A stretch of DNA of 64,000 nucleotides from Nitrosopumilaceae archaeon (GCA_005798405.1 SYJQ01000028.1:124001-188000), one strand, 5' to 3'. Positions 27,788 through 36,332 are shown, counted from the first letter of the stretch. Made by a program: numbers and translations. The notes: generated by a model not told the origin, from the letters alone.

Positions 27788-28297
27788 ATGATTTCGGAGT
27801 GGTTTCAAAGAGTTGGAAGTTCAGTGCCAAGAGGATTTTCAAGATATTTTATTTTAGAATTACTAAAAAAGAAATCACATACTGGAAAAGAAATCATAGA
27901 TTATGCAGTTGAACAAAGTAATGGAATATGGAAACCTTCGCCGGGTTTGATTTATCCGTTATTGGGGAGATTACTTGATGAAGGATTAATTGAAGAAACT
28001 AAAGATGGAAAATATCAACTTACAAAAAAAGGAACAGAAACTGCAGAAGACGTTGACAAAATTAATGATATTGTTAGAAAACAACTAGATGTTCTTTTCA
28101 GATTAGGCAATGTAGGAAGATTTGTTGCAATGGATTTGTTAGAAAAGATGTCTACAATAGGTTCAATTCTTAATTCTAATTTTGCCAATATGACGAATGA
28201 GGAAACACAAAGATATAGAAAATTCTTAGAATCTGAACTAAAGAAGATAGATGAGAACAATACAACCAAAAAAAGAAAGGAAATCAAGATAGAATAG
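27788..28297 (+). CDS. PadR-family winged-helix transcriptional regulator
   Basis: About 169 aa from the chosen ATG (MISEWFQRVG). The DNA-binding domain (residues ~10-90) shows PRGFSRYFILELL, HTGKEIIDYA and PSPGLIYPLLGRLLDEGLI, the PadR winged-helix pattern; the C-terminal ~80 residues form the dimerising helices and end with a Lys-rich tail. The ATG five codons further upstream at 27773 would place the operator palindrome inside the gene and is less likely. Divergent from sdhA. Confidence 0.88.
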   Translation: MISEWFQRVGSSVPRGFSRYFILELLKKKSHTGKEIIDYAVEQSNGIWKPSPGLIYPLLGRLLDEGLIEETKDGKYQLTKKGTETAEDVDKINDIVRKQLDVLFRLGNVGRFVAMDLLEKMSTIGSILNSNFANMTNEETQRYRKFLESELKKIDENNTTKKRKEIKIE

Positions 28298-28354
28298 ATT
28301 TTTGTCTTATTTTAGATATTTTTAAAATCATAAATAATTCGAGTTAAAAGTAAA

Positions 28355-29224
28355 GTGGTGAAAAATCTTAAAAACATGCTAAAGGCAAACAAACCTCTTG
28401 TTATTCCAGGAGTTTATGATGCAATAGGGGCCAAAATTGCAGAAAAAGTAGGATTCCAAGCAATGTTTCAAACAGGATATGGAACTTCAGCTACATTATT
28501 TGGAATGCCAGATTATGGATTTATTGGTGCAACAGAAACACTTGATAATGCAAGAAGAATTTGTCGTGCAGTTTCAGTACCAGTAATAGTTGATTCAGAT
28601 ACCGGTTATGGTAATGCGTTAAGTGTTTGGAAATTAGTAAGAGAGTTAGAGGCTGCAGGAGCCTCTGGAATGTTTCTAGAAGATCAAAGATGGCCAAAAA
28701 GATGTGGACATATGAAAGGAAAAGAAGTCATAACACAGGAAGAATACACAGAGAAATTAGGTGCAGCAGTAGATGCAAGACAAAGTAAAAATTTCATAAT
28801 TGTTGCAAGGACGGATGCAAGAGCAACAGAAGGATTAGATGCTGCAATAGAACGAGGATTACAAAATAAAAAAACAGGTGCAGATGCCATATTTATTGAA
28901 GCACCGAGATCATTAGAAGAAATGAAGACAATTGGAAAAGCAATCAAAGCACCACTTGTTGCAAACATGATTGAGGGTGGCGCAACTCCAATGAGCTCTT
29001 CTGAAACATTACATAAATTAGGATTTAAAATAATTTTATACCCGCTTTCAGTATTGTTTGCAAATACTTTTGCAACGATGAATATTTTAAAAGAGTTAAA
29101 GAAAACAGGAACAACTGCAAAATTTAAACAAAAAGTAGTAAATTTTGATCAGTTCAATGATCTAGTTGAACTACCCAAGTTTCAAAAATTAGAAAAGAAG
29201 TATGGATTTTCAAAAAGAGAATAA
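28355..29224 (+). CDS. isocitrate lyase / PEP mutase family enzyme
   Basis: 289-aa TIM-barrel enzyme of the (methyl)isocitrate lyase/PEP mutase superfamily. The Mg-binding SDTGYGN and the catalytic KRCGH (the K[KR]CGH lyase signature) are present, so lyase activity is likelier than mutase. Substrate unknown: methylisocitrate or oxaloacetate-type substrates are possible. Start is GTG at 28355, or the next codon but one GTG at 28358. Alone in its transcription unit, 57 bases after padR. Confidence 0.82.
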   Translation: MVKNLKNMLKANKPLVIPGVYDAIGAKIAEKVGFQAMFQTGYGTSATLFGMPDYGFIGATETLDNARRICRAVSVPVIVDSDTGYGNALSVWKLVRELEAAGASGMFLEDQRWPKRCGHMKGKEVITQEEYTEKLGAAVDARQSKNFIIVARTDARATEGLDAAIERGLQNKKTGADAIFIEAPRSLEEMKTIGKAIKAPLVANMIEGGATPMSSSETLHKLGFKIILYPLSVLFANTFATMNILKELKKTGTTAKFKQKVVNFDQFNDLVELPKFQKLEKKYGFSKRE

Positions 29225-29253
29225 AATAAAAAATTTCAAGTAAAGTACAGATA

Positions 29254-29538
29254 TCAGCTGTTTCGCTTTACTTCAATTTCTATTGTTGAAACGTTTCTGG
29301 TTCTACCGTCTTGTGACTCTAATGACTCGGAGCCTATTTTGATTTCTCCAATAGAGTATCCAGCATTTTCTGTCTTTCTTGCAATGATTTGAGCTACATC
29401 CACAGCACGACCAATGCTTAGACCTCTAGCTTTGATGTAGACGGATGGTAAGTTTGCCAATTGAATTAGCGTTGATGTAACATATGCCATCAATGGTTTC
29501 TTACCAATGAATATGGTGTTTCTGGATTCGTTTGACAT
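29254..29538 (-). CDS. albA: Alba DNA/RNA-binding chromatin protein
   Basis: 94 aa, small dimeric nucleic-acid-binding protein that coats archaeal DNA. The N-terminal TIFIGKKPLMAYVT carries the conserved Lys pair (acetylated in Sulfolobus Alba) and KARGLSIGRAVDVAQII is the core helix. The C-terminal hairpin is rich in charged residues. Single gene on the minus strand. Confidence 0.93.
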   Translation of the reverse strand: MSNESRNTIFIGKKPLMAYVTSTLIQLANLPSVYIKARGLSIGRAVDVAQIIARKTENAGYSIGEIKIGSESLESQDGRTRNVSTIEIEVKRNS

Positions 29539-29655
29539 GAGAAAATCGGTATTTAACGATAATTTAAAGCTAAAAGAGGTTTTTTGACTTTAGAGAAAAT
29601 TTTATGAAAGATATTGAACCATTATTAAGTAGAATTAACGATTTTAATTAATAAC

Positions 29656-30213
29656 TTGAAAAACATCAAAGAAATTTTAGATTTCGGAGTAATTGAAGAA
29701 AAAATCAAAATTCTAGAATCTCTTTCTTCTACAAACAATACAGAAATCATAGAAAAAATCATTTTAAAATTAGATGATGATGACATTCAAGTAAGAGGAG
29801 AGGCATTTAGTTCGCTAGTGTTAAATGAAAACAAAATTTCAGATTTATTGATAAACAGTTTAAGATCTCAAAATAAGAATATCAGAGGTTATGCATCTTT
29901 AGTTTTAGCAAATAGGAATGACTTTAATGCGATACCGGAAATTGTCAAGCTCATATATGATCAAAGTTCCATGGTAAGATCGTGTGCATTGGGAGCATTA
30001 GGTCATCTCAAAGCAAATGAAACAAAAGAGGTGATCAATAGTTGCATGTTTGATTCTAATTTAGAAGTTAGAAAGAGTGCATTACAGGCAATTATCAATA
30101 TTGGATATTCATTACCAGAAGATAAAATTAAAGAAATGGCTAAAGAAAAAGATTCAGAACTAGAGAGACTACTTAACAATGTAAAAAGAGAGAGTGGACC
30201 GAAAGGGATTTGA
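29656..30213 (+). CDS. HEAT-repeat protein
   Basis: 185 aa built of about five helical HEAT-like repeats, with cores such as DDDIQVRGEAFSSLV, NKNIRGYASLVLA, SSMVRSCALGALG and NLEVRKSALQAI. Such proteins are usually binding scaffolds; partner unknown. Start is TTG at 29656. The last seven codons (ESGPKGI) and the stop lie inside the antisense tRNA-Ala gene, so the two genes overlap at their 3' ends by 19 bases. Confidence 0.75.
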   Translation: MKNIKEILDFGVIEEKIKILESLSSTNNTEIIEKIILKLDDDDIQVRGEAFSSLVLNENKISDLLINSLRSQNKNIRGYASLVLANRNDFNAIPEIVKLIYDQSSMVRSCALGALGHLKANETKEVINSCMFDSNLEVRKSALQAIINIGYSLPEDKIKEMAKEKDSELERLLNNVKRESGPKGI

Positions 30214-30268
30214 ACCCTCGATCTGATGCATGCCATGCACCCATCCTACCAGACTAGACGATCGGCCC
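30195..30268 (-). tRNA. tRNA-Ala (GGC)
   Basis: Minus-strand cloverleaf: acceptor GGGCCGA/TCGGTCC with the G3-U70 wobble pair that defines alanine tRNAs, anticodon stem GGTGC/GCATC and loop ATGGCAT, anticodon GGC. T arm GAGGG/CCCTT region contains TTCAAAT. No intron, CCA not encoded. Its 3' end overlaps the HEAT-repeat gene. Confidence 0.95.
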
Positions 30269-30393
30269 AATAATCAGTAAACTGATCGAATAACGTTTTT
30301 CAAATTGGTTATTAACGTTTAGCGGTTAAAGAGAAAACACATGTGTGAAATTAACACAAGATATTTAACCATAATTAGGATGGATGTAACGTT

Positions 30394-31239
30394 ATGGTAG
30401 TAGATAACAAAGCAACTATCACGTATGTACAGTTACTAAAAGAAGATCTTGTAATTATCAGATTAGTACCAAAAGATGGTCCAGTTCCAGAATATCAAGC
30501 GGGTCAGTTTATCACATTAGGATTACCAAATCCTGTAGAAGGTGGAAAAATTGTTAGAAGAGCATATTCAATTGCCTCTCATCCTGAAAACAGAAAATAT
30601 GTTGAGCTTGTGATTAGATGGGTAAGAAAACCACTGCCAGGTAGATTGACCACACAGATATTCAATGCAAAAGAAAATGATGAGATTTTATGGTTAAAAC
30701 CTACAGGTAGAGCACTTTTGATAAATGAGACGCTTCCGAATGGAGAAAAAGATAACAGGAGAATTATTTGTATTGGGGGAGGAACAGGTCTCGCACCGTT
30801 TGTCAGTTTTGCACAACATCTGCATGATACCGGAGATAAGCGAGAAATTATTGTTCTTCATGGTGCAAGTTATGTTGATGAATTAAGTTACAAAGAATTG
30901 CTAACAGATTTAGAAAATGAAAGTAGAGCAAGAGGAAAAGATCAATGGAATTTCAAATACAGAGCAGCTATCAGTAGACCACAGGAATGGTTCAACAGAT
31001 CGTGGTCAGGTCAGGTTGGAAGAGTTGAAACATTTCTTAGACCTAGAGATAATGGAATTTCACCATTAGAAGAGTTGATTGGGGATAAAATCACCAAAGA
31101 AAATACAATGTTTTATGTTTGTGGTTGGCAAGGAACAATTGATGGTGTAATGGATTTCTTAAAACCAAAAGGTTTCGTTACAGAACATGATAAGCGTTCA
31201 GATGGAAGTTTTGAAGTAAAATACGAATCTTACGGATAA
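30394..31239 (+). CDS. FNR-type FAD/NAD(P) oxidoreductase, copy 2
   Basis: 281-aa paralogue of the protein at 19118-19957, with the same motifs: RRAYSIAS for FAD, GGGTGLAPF for NAD(P), CGWQGTIDGV near the end and the YESYG tail. Likely moves electrons between NAD(P) and ferredoxin. Differences concentrate in the region of residues 95-120 (FNAKENDEILWLKPTGR) and 215-240, which may set partner choice. It stands alone between tRNA-Ala and tRNA-Pro and has no copy of the inverted repeat seen upstream of copy 1. Confidence 0.88.
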   Translation: MVVDNKATITYVQLLKEDLVIIRLVPKDGPVPEYQAGQFITLGLPNPVEGGKIVRRAYSIASHPENRKYVELVIRWVRKPLPGRLTTQIFNAKENDEILWLKPTGRALLINETLPNGEKDNRRIICIGGGTGLAPFVSFAQHLHDTGDKREIIVLHGASYVDELSYKELLTDLENESRARGKDQWNFKYRAAISRPQEWFNRSWSGQVGRVETFLRPRDNGISPLEELIGDKITKENTMFYVCGWQGTIDGVMDFLKPKGFVTEHDKRSDGSFEVKYESYG

Positions 31240-31283
31240 TCAATTTTTTAAAGAAATAAAATCTTCGAATAATTCTTACTATT

Positions 31284-31357
31284 GGGGACGTAGGTTAGCT
31301 TGGTATACTGCCAGCCTCGGGTGCTGGAGATCATGGGTTCAAATCCCATCGTTCCCA
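31284..31357 (+). tRNA. tRNA-Pro (CGG)
   Basis: Cloverleaf with acceptor GGGGACG/CGTTCCC, anticodon stem CCAGC/GCTGG and loop CTCGGGT, anticodon CGG, T arm ATGGG/CCCAT. No intron, CCA not encoded. Confidence 0.95.
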
Positions 31358-31408
31358 TATTCTGAGAAAGTCAATCATTGAAATATGACATTTTTTTAGT
31401 TAGTATAG

Positions 31409-32011
31409 TTGATAACTGCTCTATATCTAGCACATCTAAATCCAGTAACCAATGCACATGTTGAAATAATTAATGAATTAAAAAATAATGCAGATATTGT
31501 AAAAGTCATGCCTGTTGTTTTTAAATTAGGAGAAAGTGAAATTAATAGTAAAAGCTTCCCATTTAATTTTGAGATAAGGAAAAAAATGCTTACATCGATT
31601 TTTGGTAATTCTATTTTAGTTACTGATGATTATGCATTTTTTGCTCCTTTTAAAAAATACATGCCACCATTATTATCACCTAGATCGTGGGAATTACGAA
31701 AACAAATACTCAGAGGAGTGCAAGGTGATTTTTTTTCATATACGGGGGACAAGGCAGAAGGATACATGCTGAAAATATACAGATTAAAACCCAAAGTAGG
31801 ACAAAGAAGGACATTATCAGCAGCATCTGTAAAAAAAAGTCTCTATGATTCAGCATTAGGAATGGAATCAAATTGGAAAAAAGATGTTCCAGAAAGTGTT
31901 GTGAGAATTATTGAAGAAAATTGGGACATAATTAAGAAATTTTCAGATTCAGAAGATAAAACAACCCGAATTTTAGGAATGAAATTTCCAAAAGACGGAT
32001 GGTCCAAGTAA
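31409..32011 (+). CDS. HIGH-type nucleotidyltransferase (cytidylyltransferase-like)
   Basis: 200 aa. The N-terminal strand-loop LAHLNPVTNAHVEII resembles the NPxHxGH motif and RRTLSAASVKKSLYD resembles the ISSTxIR motif, so it belongs to the nucleotidyltransferase superfamily that includes NMN and pantetheine-phosphate adenylyltransferases. Substrate unknown. The first His of the HxGH motif is Thr. Start is TTG at 31409 because the upstream in-frame ATG is followed by a stop. It follows tRNA-Pro by 51 bases. Confidence 0.75.
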   Translation: MITALYLAHLNPVTNAHVEIINELKNNADIVKVMPVVFKLGESEINSKSFPFNFEIRKKMLTSIFGNSILVTDDYAFFAPFKKYMPPLLSPRSWELRKQILRGVQGDFFSYTGDKAEGYMLKIYRLKPKVGQRRTLSAASVKKSLYDSALGMESNWKKDVPESVVRIIEENWDIIKKFSDSEDKTTRILGMKFPKDGWSK

Positions 32012-32103
32012 AATTATCAAAAAACTACTATTTTTAGAAAAACAGAGTTTTTGATATTAAAAATAAAGATTAGAATAGAAAAAATAAAACAAGCTTCAAA
32101 AGA

Positions 32104-32169
32104 TTATTTCTTTTTTGAAGCCTTTTTGGTTGTTGTCTTTTTAGCTGCTGCTTTTTTCTTTGCTGCCAT
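32104..32169 (-). CDS. tiny Lys/Ala-rich basic peptide
   Basis: A 21-residue ORF, MAAKKK at the N-terminus, then AAAKKTTTKKAS and a terminal KKK. It is made only of Met, Ala, Lys, Thr and Ser and resembles a histone H1 tail, hinting at nucleic-acid binding. An in-frame stop lies six codons upstream, so it is not the tail of a longer protein. Codons are intact through the lysine run. It might be a real micro-protein or chance in A-rich DNA. Confidence 0.5.
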   Translation of the reverse strand: MAAKKKAAAKKTTTKKASKKK

Positions 32170-32514
32170 AATTGAAACGATGATTTACTAGAATTTCTAC
32201 AGGTGAAATTAAAAAAATTACACAAAATGGGTGATGTTCGGAATACAATTTTAAAACATTTTGAAAAAGAAAAAATGATCATAGATCAAAATCAGATCTA
32301 TATTTTTAGCATTTTTATCTTCATTTTTTTATCATCTCCAGATTATTGAAATTATCAAATCAATAATAACATGAAAATTTGAATAATTCAAAAACATCTT
32401 CAAATTTTAGTATTTTTATCAAATCAGAATATGTCTCAATTCAAGGTTTTAAAGAAAATATCAAAAACAGGAGTTTCCAGAATAGATTAATTACTGATAT
32501 GATGGGTATTTTTT
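32170..32514. other. AT-rich stretch without a recognised gene
   Basis: About 345 bases between the basic peptide and the transaminase. It holds a 7-bp inverted repeat, ATAGATC/GATCTAT at 32281-32301, followed by a T-run (a possible transcription end or binding site), and a 19-codon ORF at 32431-32490 with no recognisable similarity. I see nothing else supportable. Confidence 0.4.
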
Positions 32515-33432
32515 ATGAGTTTACCCCTTTCAAAATATGTTTGGTTTGATGGAAAATTTGTCACATTAGACAAGGCCAATGTTCCAATCACAACACATGC
32601 AATTCACTATGGAACATCGGTTTTTGAGGGAATACGAGCATATTGGAATGGGAAAAATCTTTTTGTCTTTAGATTGGATGAACACATTAAGCGATTTAGA
32701 AGATCAGGGCAATTCTATAATATTTCACTTAATTTTTCAGATAAAATTATCAGTAATGCAATAATTGAAATTTGTAAAAAAAATAAAATAAAAAAATCAT
32801 GTTATATTAGACCTTTTTATTTTGTGGGAAATTACGGAATAAATCTACATGTAACAGAAAAGGCACCAACTAATGTTGCAATTTTCACATTCCCATTTGG
32901 GGATTTATTTAACAAAAATGGAATTACTGCAGGAGTTGTATCATGGAGAAAATTTTCAGATATGTCAACACCGCCACAAGCAAAGATGGGAGGAAATTAT
33001 CTTAATTCAATTATAGCAACACAAGAAGCAAAAAGGAACGGTTTTGATGAAGCGATATTATTAGATCATAATGGAAATGTAAGTGAAGCACCAGGTGAAA
33101 ATATTTTCATTGTAAGAGAAGATAAGCTAATTACGCCACCATTATCATCATCCGCTTTGAATGGAATTACACGAGATGCAATAATAAAAATTGCAGGTGA
33201 TCTTGACATAGATATAACAGAAACTGAAATTGCAAGAAGTGAATTGACTATTTCTGATGAAATTTTTCTTACTGGTACTGCAGCTGAAATTACTCCAATT
33301 ATTTTGATGGACGGTAAAAAAGTAGGAGATGGTAAGCCTGGAGACATTACTAAAAAAATGATGAGTGCATATACGGACATAGTAATGAACAAAAACCAGA
33401 ATTACGCTCATTGGTTAACTGCGGTGTATTAA
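32515..33432 (+). CDS. ilvE: branched-chain amino-acid aminotransferase-like PLP enzyme
   Basis: 305 aa, fold-type IV aminotransferase converting branched-chain 2-oxo acids to Leu, Ile and Val with glutamate. HAIHYGTSVFEGIRAY is the N-terminal signature, AKMGGNYLNS contains the PLP-binding Lys, and FDEAILLDHNGNVSEAPGENIF the phosphate-binding region. Directly followed (no gap) by the Gfo/Idh gene at 33433, so it may be co-transcribed with the sugar cluster; a role in an amino-sugar pathway is less likely than in amino-acid synthesis. Confidence 0.9.
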   Translation: MSLPLSKYVWFDGKFVTLDKANVPITTHAIHYGTSVFEGIRAYWNGKNLFVFRLDEHIKRFRRSGQFYNISLNFSDKIISNAIIEICKKNKIKKSCYIRPFYFVGNYGINLHVTEKAPTNVAIFTFPFGDLFNKNGITAGVVSWRKFSDMSTPPQAKMGGNYLNSIIATQEAKRNGFDEAILLDHNGNVSEAPGENIFIVREDKLITPPLSSSALNGITRDAIIKIAGDLDIDITETEIARSELTISDEIFLTGTAAEITPIILMDGKKVGDGKPGDITKKMMSAYTDIVMNKNQNYAHWLTAVY

Positions 33433-34368
33433 ATGAAAATTGTTCAAATTGGTACTGGTGGATGGGGCAAAAATCACACTAGAATATTATCACAGTTAGG
33501 AGTTCTCTCTGCAGTTTGTGATGTAAATGCTGAAAGAAGTAAGGAATACGGTGAAAAATATTCGGTGAATCATTATAGTTCATTAGATGATTTGATCAGA
33601 TCTGAAGAATTTGATGGGGCTTTTGTTGTGACGCCGACTTCAACTCATACAGAAATTGCTACAAAATTGCTTGAGGTAAAAAAACATGTATTTGTGGAAA
33701 AACCAATGACATACAAATCAGAAGACGGTCAAAAAATAGCAGAGTTAGCAGAAAAAAATAAAGTAATACTGACATGTGGGTATATCGAACGTTTTAATCC
33801 TGCAGTAGACATAGTAAAAAAATTTGTTAAAGAAAAAAAGTTTGGAGAACTAGTAATGCTTGAATTTCATCGAGAGAATAGGATGCCACTACATATCAAA
33901 GATGTTGGAATAATTTACGATACTTCTGTACATGACATAGATACTGCAAATTGGTTGTTTGATGATATGCCTCAGGTAGTTTTTGCAAGATCAGGCAGGA
34001 TAAATCATGAGCATGAAGATTTTGCAAGCATAATGCTCGGATACAAAAACGATAAAGTGGCGATAATTTCATCAAATTGGATTACACCAAAGAGAGTCAG
34101 AACATTTACCGCTGTTTGTACGGATGCAATAATCACATCAGATTTTATTTCACAGGAAGTAAAAGTAGAGAAAAAAGAAGAGACAGAAATTCCTCGCAAT
34201 GAGAAACAAGAACCATTACTGTTAGAAATTCAAAGTTTTCTTGGAGCTATAGAAGGAAAAAATGACATAATTGTAAAATCACAGCAGGCAGTAAATGTAA
34301 CAAAAATAGCAGAAGCTGCACTTTTATCCAGCCAAAAAGGAATACCAATCTATCTGAATTTAAAATGA
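33433..34368 (+). CDS. Gfo/Idh/MocA-family NAD(P) dehydrogenase
   Basis: 311 aa. Rossmann motif QIGTGGWGKNH near the N-terminus and the catalytic-type EKP in HVFVEKPMTY; C-terminal sheet domain with ERFNPAV. The family oxidises or reduces hydroxyls of (UDP-)sugars and inositols. It is followed, with an ATGA overlap, by a Trm112-like small protein and then a hexapeptide-repeat acyltransferase; this trio resembles nucleotide-sugar modification operons of the Wlb/Wbp type, so a UDP-sugar substrate for surface glycans is inferred. Confidence 0.85.
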   Translation: MKIVQIGTGGWGKNHTRILSQLGVLSAVCDVNAERSKEYGEKYSVNHYSSLDDLIRSEEFDGAFVVTPTSTHTEIATKLLEVKKHVFVEKPMTYKSEDGQKIAELAEKNKVILTCGYIERFNPAVDIVKKFVKEKKFGELVMLEFHRENRMPLHIKDVGIIYDTSVHDIDTANWLFDDMPQVVFARSGRINHEHEDFASIMLGYKNDKVAIISSNWITPKRVRTFTAVCTDAIITSDFISQEVKVEKKEETEIPRNEKQEPLLLEIQSFLGAIEGKNDIIVKSQQAVNVTKIAEAALLSSQKGIPIYLNLK

Positions 34369-34634
34369 ATAAAGCAATGATGAATATTTTGGCATGTCCT
34401 ATAGACAAAAATCATCCTTTGGAATTATATGAAATTAAAGAAAAAAACAATGTTGTTTCAGAAGGTGCATTATTTTGTTCCAAATGCTCTAGATTTTATC
34501 CCATAATTGAAGAAATACCAATAATGTTACCAGATGAGTTAAGAAATAAGGAACAAGAAATACAATTCCTTACAAGCAATAAGAAAAACTTGCCTGAAAA
34601 AATTATTAGTATGGCAAAGCCATGGCATTTGTGA
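34365..34634 (+). CDS. Trm112-like small zinc-ribbon protein
   Basis: 89 aa. The pattern ILACPIDKNHPLEL ... LFCSKCSRFYPIIEEIPIML matches the Trm112/YcaR (UPF0434) fold, although the first pair has one Cys (CPID in place of CPxC). Trm112 proteins activate methyltransferases in archaea and eukaryotes; bacterial relatives sit in glycan clusters. Here it is overlapped at both sides by a sugar dehydrogenase and an acyltransferase, so a glycan-related role is possible. Its start overlaps the Gfo/Idh stop by four bases. Confidence 0.75.
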   Translation: MNKAMMNILACPIDKNHPLELYEIKEKNNVVSEGALFCSKCSRFYPIIEEIPIMLPDELRNKEQEIQFLTSNKKNLPEKIISMAKPWHL

Positions 34635-34639
34635 TATAA

Positions 34640-35116
34640 TTGGTTACTAATTTTATTTCAGAAAAAGCAAAAATTGGAGATAATGTAAAGATTTGGCATT
34701 TTTCATATATTGGGGATAATGTAGAAATTGGAAATAATGTAAAGATTGGTTCACTTGTACATATTGATTATAATGTAAAAATTGGAGATAATACAAAGAT
34801 AGAAGGGCAAGCATACATTCCACCACTTTCAAGAATTGGAAAAAATGTTTTCATAGGACCTGCAGCTGTATTGACAAATGATCCATACCCAATGTGTGAA
34901 AAAATGATCGGAGTTACAATTGAAGATAATGCAGTGATTGGAGCACGAGCTGTCATCAAGGCAGGAGTAACAATTGGGAAGAATAGCGTTGTTGCGATGG
35001 GGGCAGTAGTAACCAGAGATGTCCCTGAAGATTCTGTAGTCATAGGAGTTCCAGCTACAATAAGATACACTCGTAAAGAATACGATAAAAAGCAAAGACA
35101 GTGGATGGAAAGTTAG
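34640..35116 (+). CDS. left-handed beta-helix (hexapeptide) acyltransferase
   Basis: 158 aa made of hexapeptide repeats ([IV]G-x-N type), e.g. IGDNVEIGNNVKIG, with a loop at residues ~72-85 (AAVLTNDPYP) and a final IGVPATIRYT typical of sugar-nucleotide N- or O-acetyltransferases such as WbpD. Probably acetylates the product of the adjacent dehydrogenase. Start is TTG at 34640, six bases after the previous stop. It converges on the small membrane protein at 35113. Confidence 0.83.
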   Translation: MVTNFISEKAKIGDNVKIWHFSYIGDNVEIGNNVKIGSLVHIDYNVKIGDNTKIEGQAYIPPLSRIGKNVFIGPAAVLTNDPYPMCEKMIGVTIEDNAVIGARAVIKAGVTIGKNSVVAMGAVVTRDVPEDSVVIGVPATIRYTRKEYDKKQRQWMES

Positions 35117-35343
35117 TATTTTATCTCTTTTTTGAAAATCCAGTTTTTTAATTTCGACAACACCAAAATCCAAACTACTACTAGAATTATTGCGATGATT
35201 GCTTTAAGTACAGAAGTCAATAACAAATCTAAATCACCATAGCCAGAGATAGAAAAAGGGCCTAAAATTGCCACAAGGATTCCACCTCCAGCAAGAATCA
35301 GAATCCACATTACAAACAGAAATCCAAAAAGACCTATCTTCAA
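35113..35343 (-). CDS. small two-helix membrane protein
   Basis: 76 aa with two hydrophobic helices (residues ~5-28 and ~42-64) separated by a short loop ISGYGDLDLL, and a Lys-rich C-terminus. Not recognised. Its start overlaps the GPT-like gene's stop by four bases, so it is translated with that membrane glycosyltransferase and might be an accessory subunit. Confidence 0.65.
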   Translation of the reverse strand: MKIGLFGFLFVMWILILAGGGILVAILGPFSISGYGDLDLLLTSVLKAIIAIILVVVWILVLSKLKNWIFKKEIKY

Positions 35344-36332
35344 ATTACCACTCTCATCATAAATGCAGTAATTATTGCAAGTATTCCTGAAAAAATCGCT
35401 AGTTTAAAAATTGCATACCCAACTTGTTTTTCAGATAATGGACCACCTGCAAGGATCAATCTTACAAGTGTCACAGGTGCAGTCTTATCATTAGTTGCTT
35501 TTAGTTTGAAATCTTCAGTATGTTCAACAGGCTTTCCTTTGATTTGTCTGTGTTCTACGATTCGTTTCATACTTGAGAGAAACAAAAAGGAGTTAATTAT
35601 AGCAGGTAAAAGTGCAACAGCTGCAATAATTTCTACATGGCCAACGATTGCAATTGTACCATACATAGCACCCAAAGTCAAAGCACCAGAATCTCCAGGA
35701 AATATCTTACTTGGAATTTTATGATATTTGTAAAATGCTAATGAAACAAATCCTAAAGGTAAACTGATTATTGCCATTTCATAGTTTTGTAAAATAAACA
35801 ATGCAATGCTTAATGAAAAACTTGCAATGATCATAAAACCACTAGCAACCCCATTTAGTACATCAATAGAATTAATCGTATTACCTGTAACTGGGATCAT
35901 GAAAATTACGAGTCCGAGATAAAGAGCAGGTATTTGGACAGTTCCAAATAAAGGAAATGCTAGATTAGAGTCGTATGTTCCAAGGAAGATTATTGGTGTA
36001 GATGCAATTACTAGAGCAACTGGTTTAAACCATCCACCCATAACCTTTCGATCATCGACATAACCAACTACAAATGCAATAAAACTAGTAATCATTATTG
36101 CAAGAATTTCATTAATTTGGAAGAATCCATACAAAACAAGTTCAGATGCAATAATTCCAGCAATAATTGAAGGACCACCAGGCCTAACTACCATCACATG
36201 ATCTTTTTTGTTCATGTCTTTAACAGCAAGATTTCTTTTTTGTAAAAACTGGATTAGTGGTGGTGTTACAAAATATACTGTAAAAAATGCAACAATGCAT
36301 GAAACTATTGCAGGTATTATTAATTCAGCCAA
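35340..36332 (-). CDS. polyprenyl-phosphate GlcNAc-1-phosphate transferase-like (GT4, MraY/WecA/Alg7 family)
   Basis: 330 aa with about ten membrane helices. Family motifs are VVGYVDDRKVMGGW (Asp pair), TINSIDVLNGVASG (catalytic Asp region) and KIFPGDSGALTLGAMYG. It transfers a sugar-1-phosphate from a UDP-sugar to dolichyl phosphate, the first step of N-glycan assembly at the membrane. It lies one base after hel308, as the last but one gene of a replication operon, an odd position for a glycan enzyme. Confidence 0.87.
   Translation of the reverse strand: MAELIIPAIVSCIVAFFTVYFVTPPLIQFLQKRNLAVKDMNKKDHVMVVRPGGPSIIAGIIASELVLYGFFQINEILAIMITSFIAFVVGYVDDRKVMGGWFKPVALVIASTPIIFLGTYDSNLAFPLFGTVQIPALYLGLVIFMIPVTGNTINSIDVLNGVASGFMIIASFSLSIALFILQNYEMAIISLPLGFVSLAFYKYHKIPSKIFPGDSGALTLGAMYGTIAIVGHVEIIAAVALLPAIINSFLFLSSMKRIVEHRQIKGKPVEHTEDFKLKATNDKTAPVTLVRLILAGGPLSEKQVGYAIFKLAIFSGILAIITAFMMRVVI

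Noticed and set aside
32070-32282. 70-codon minus-strand ORF across the basic peptide region
   Set aside because: Composition is that of out-of-frame poly-Lys/Ala codons; the 21-codon frame is the better candidate.
32281-32301. ATAGATC/GATCTAT hairpin as a strong terminator
   Set aside because: Only 7 bp, AT-rich, and no gene on the plus strand ends close by.
32431-32490. 19-codon ORF before the transaminase as a leader peptide
   Set aside because: Few branched-chain residues, no attenuator hairpin, and ribosome-coupled attenuation of this kind is not established in archaea.
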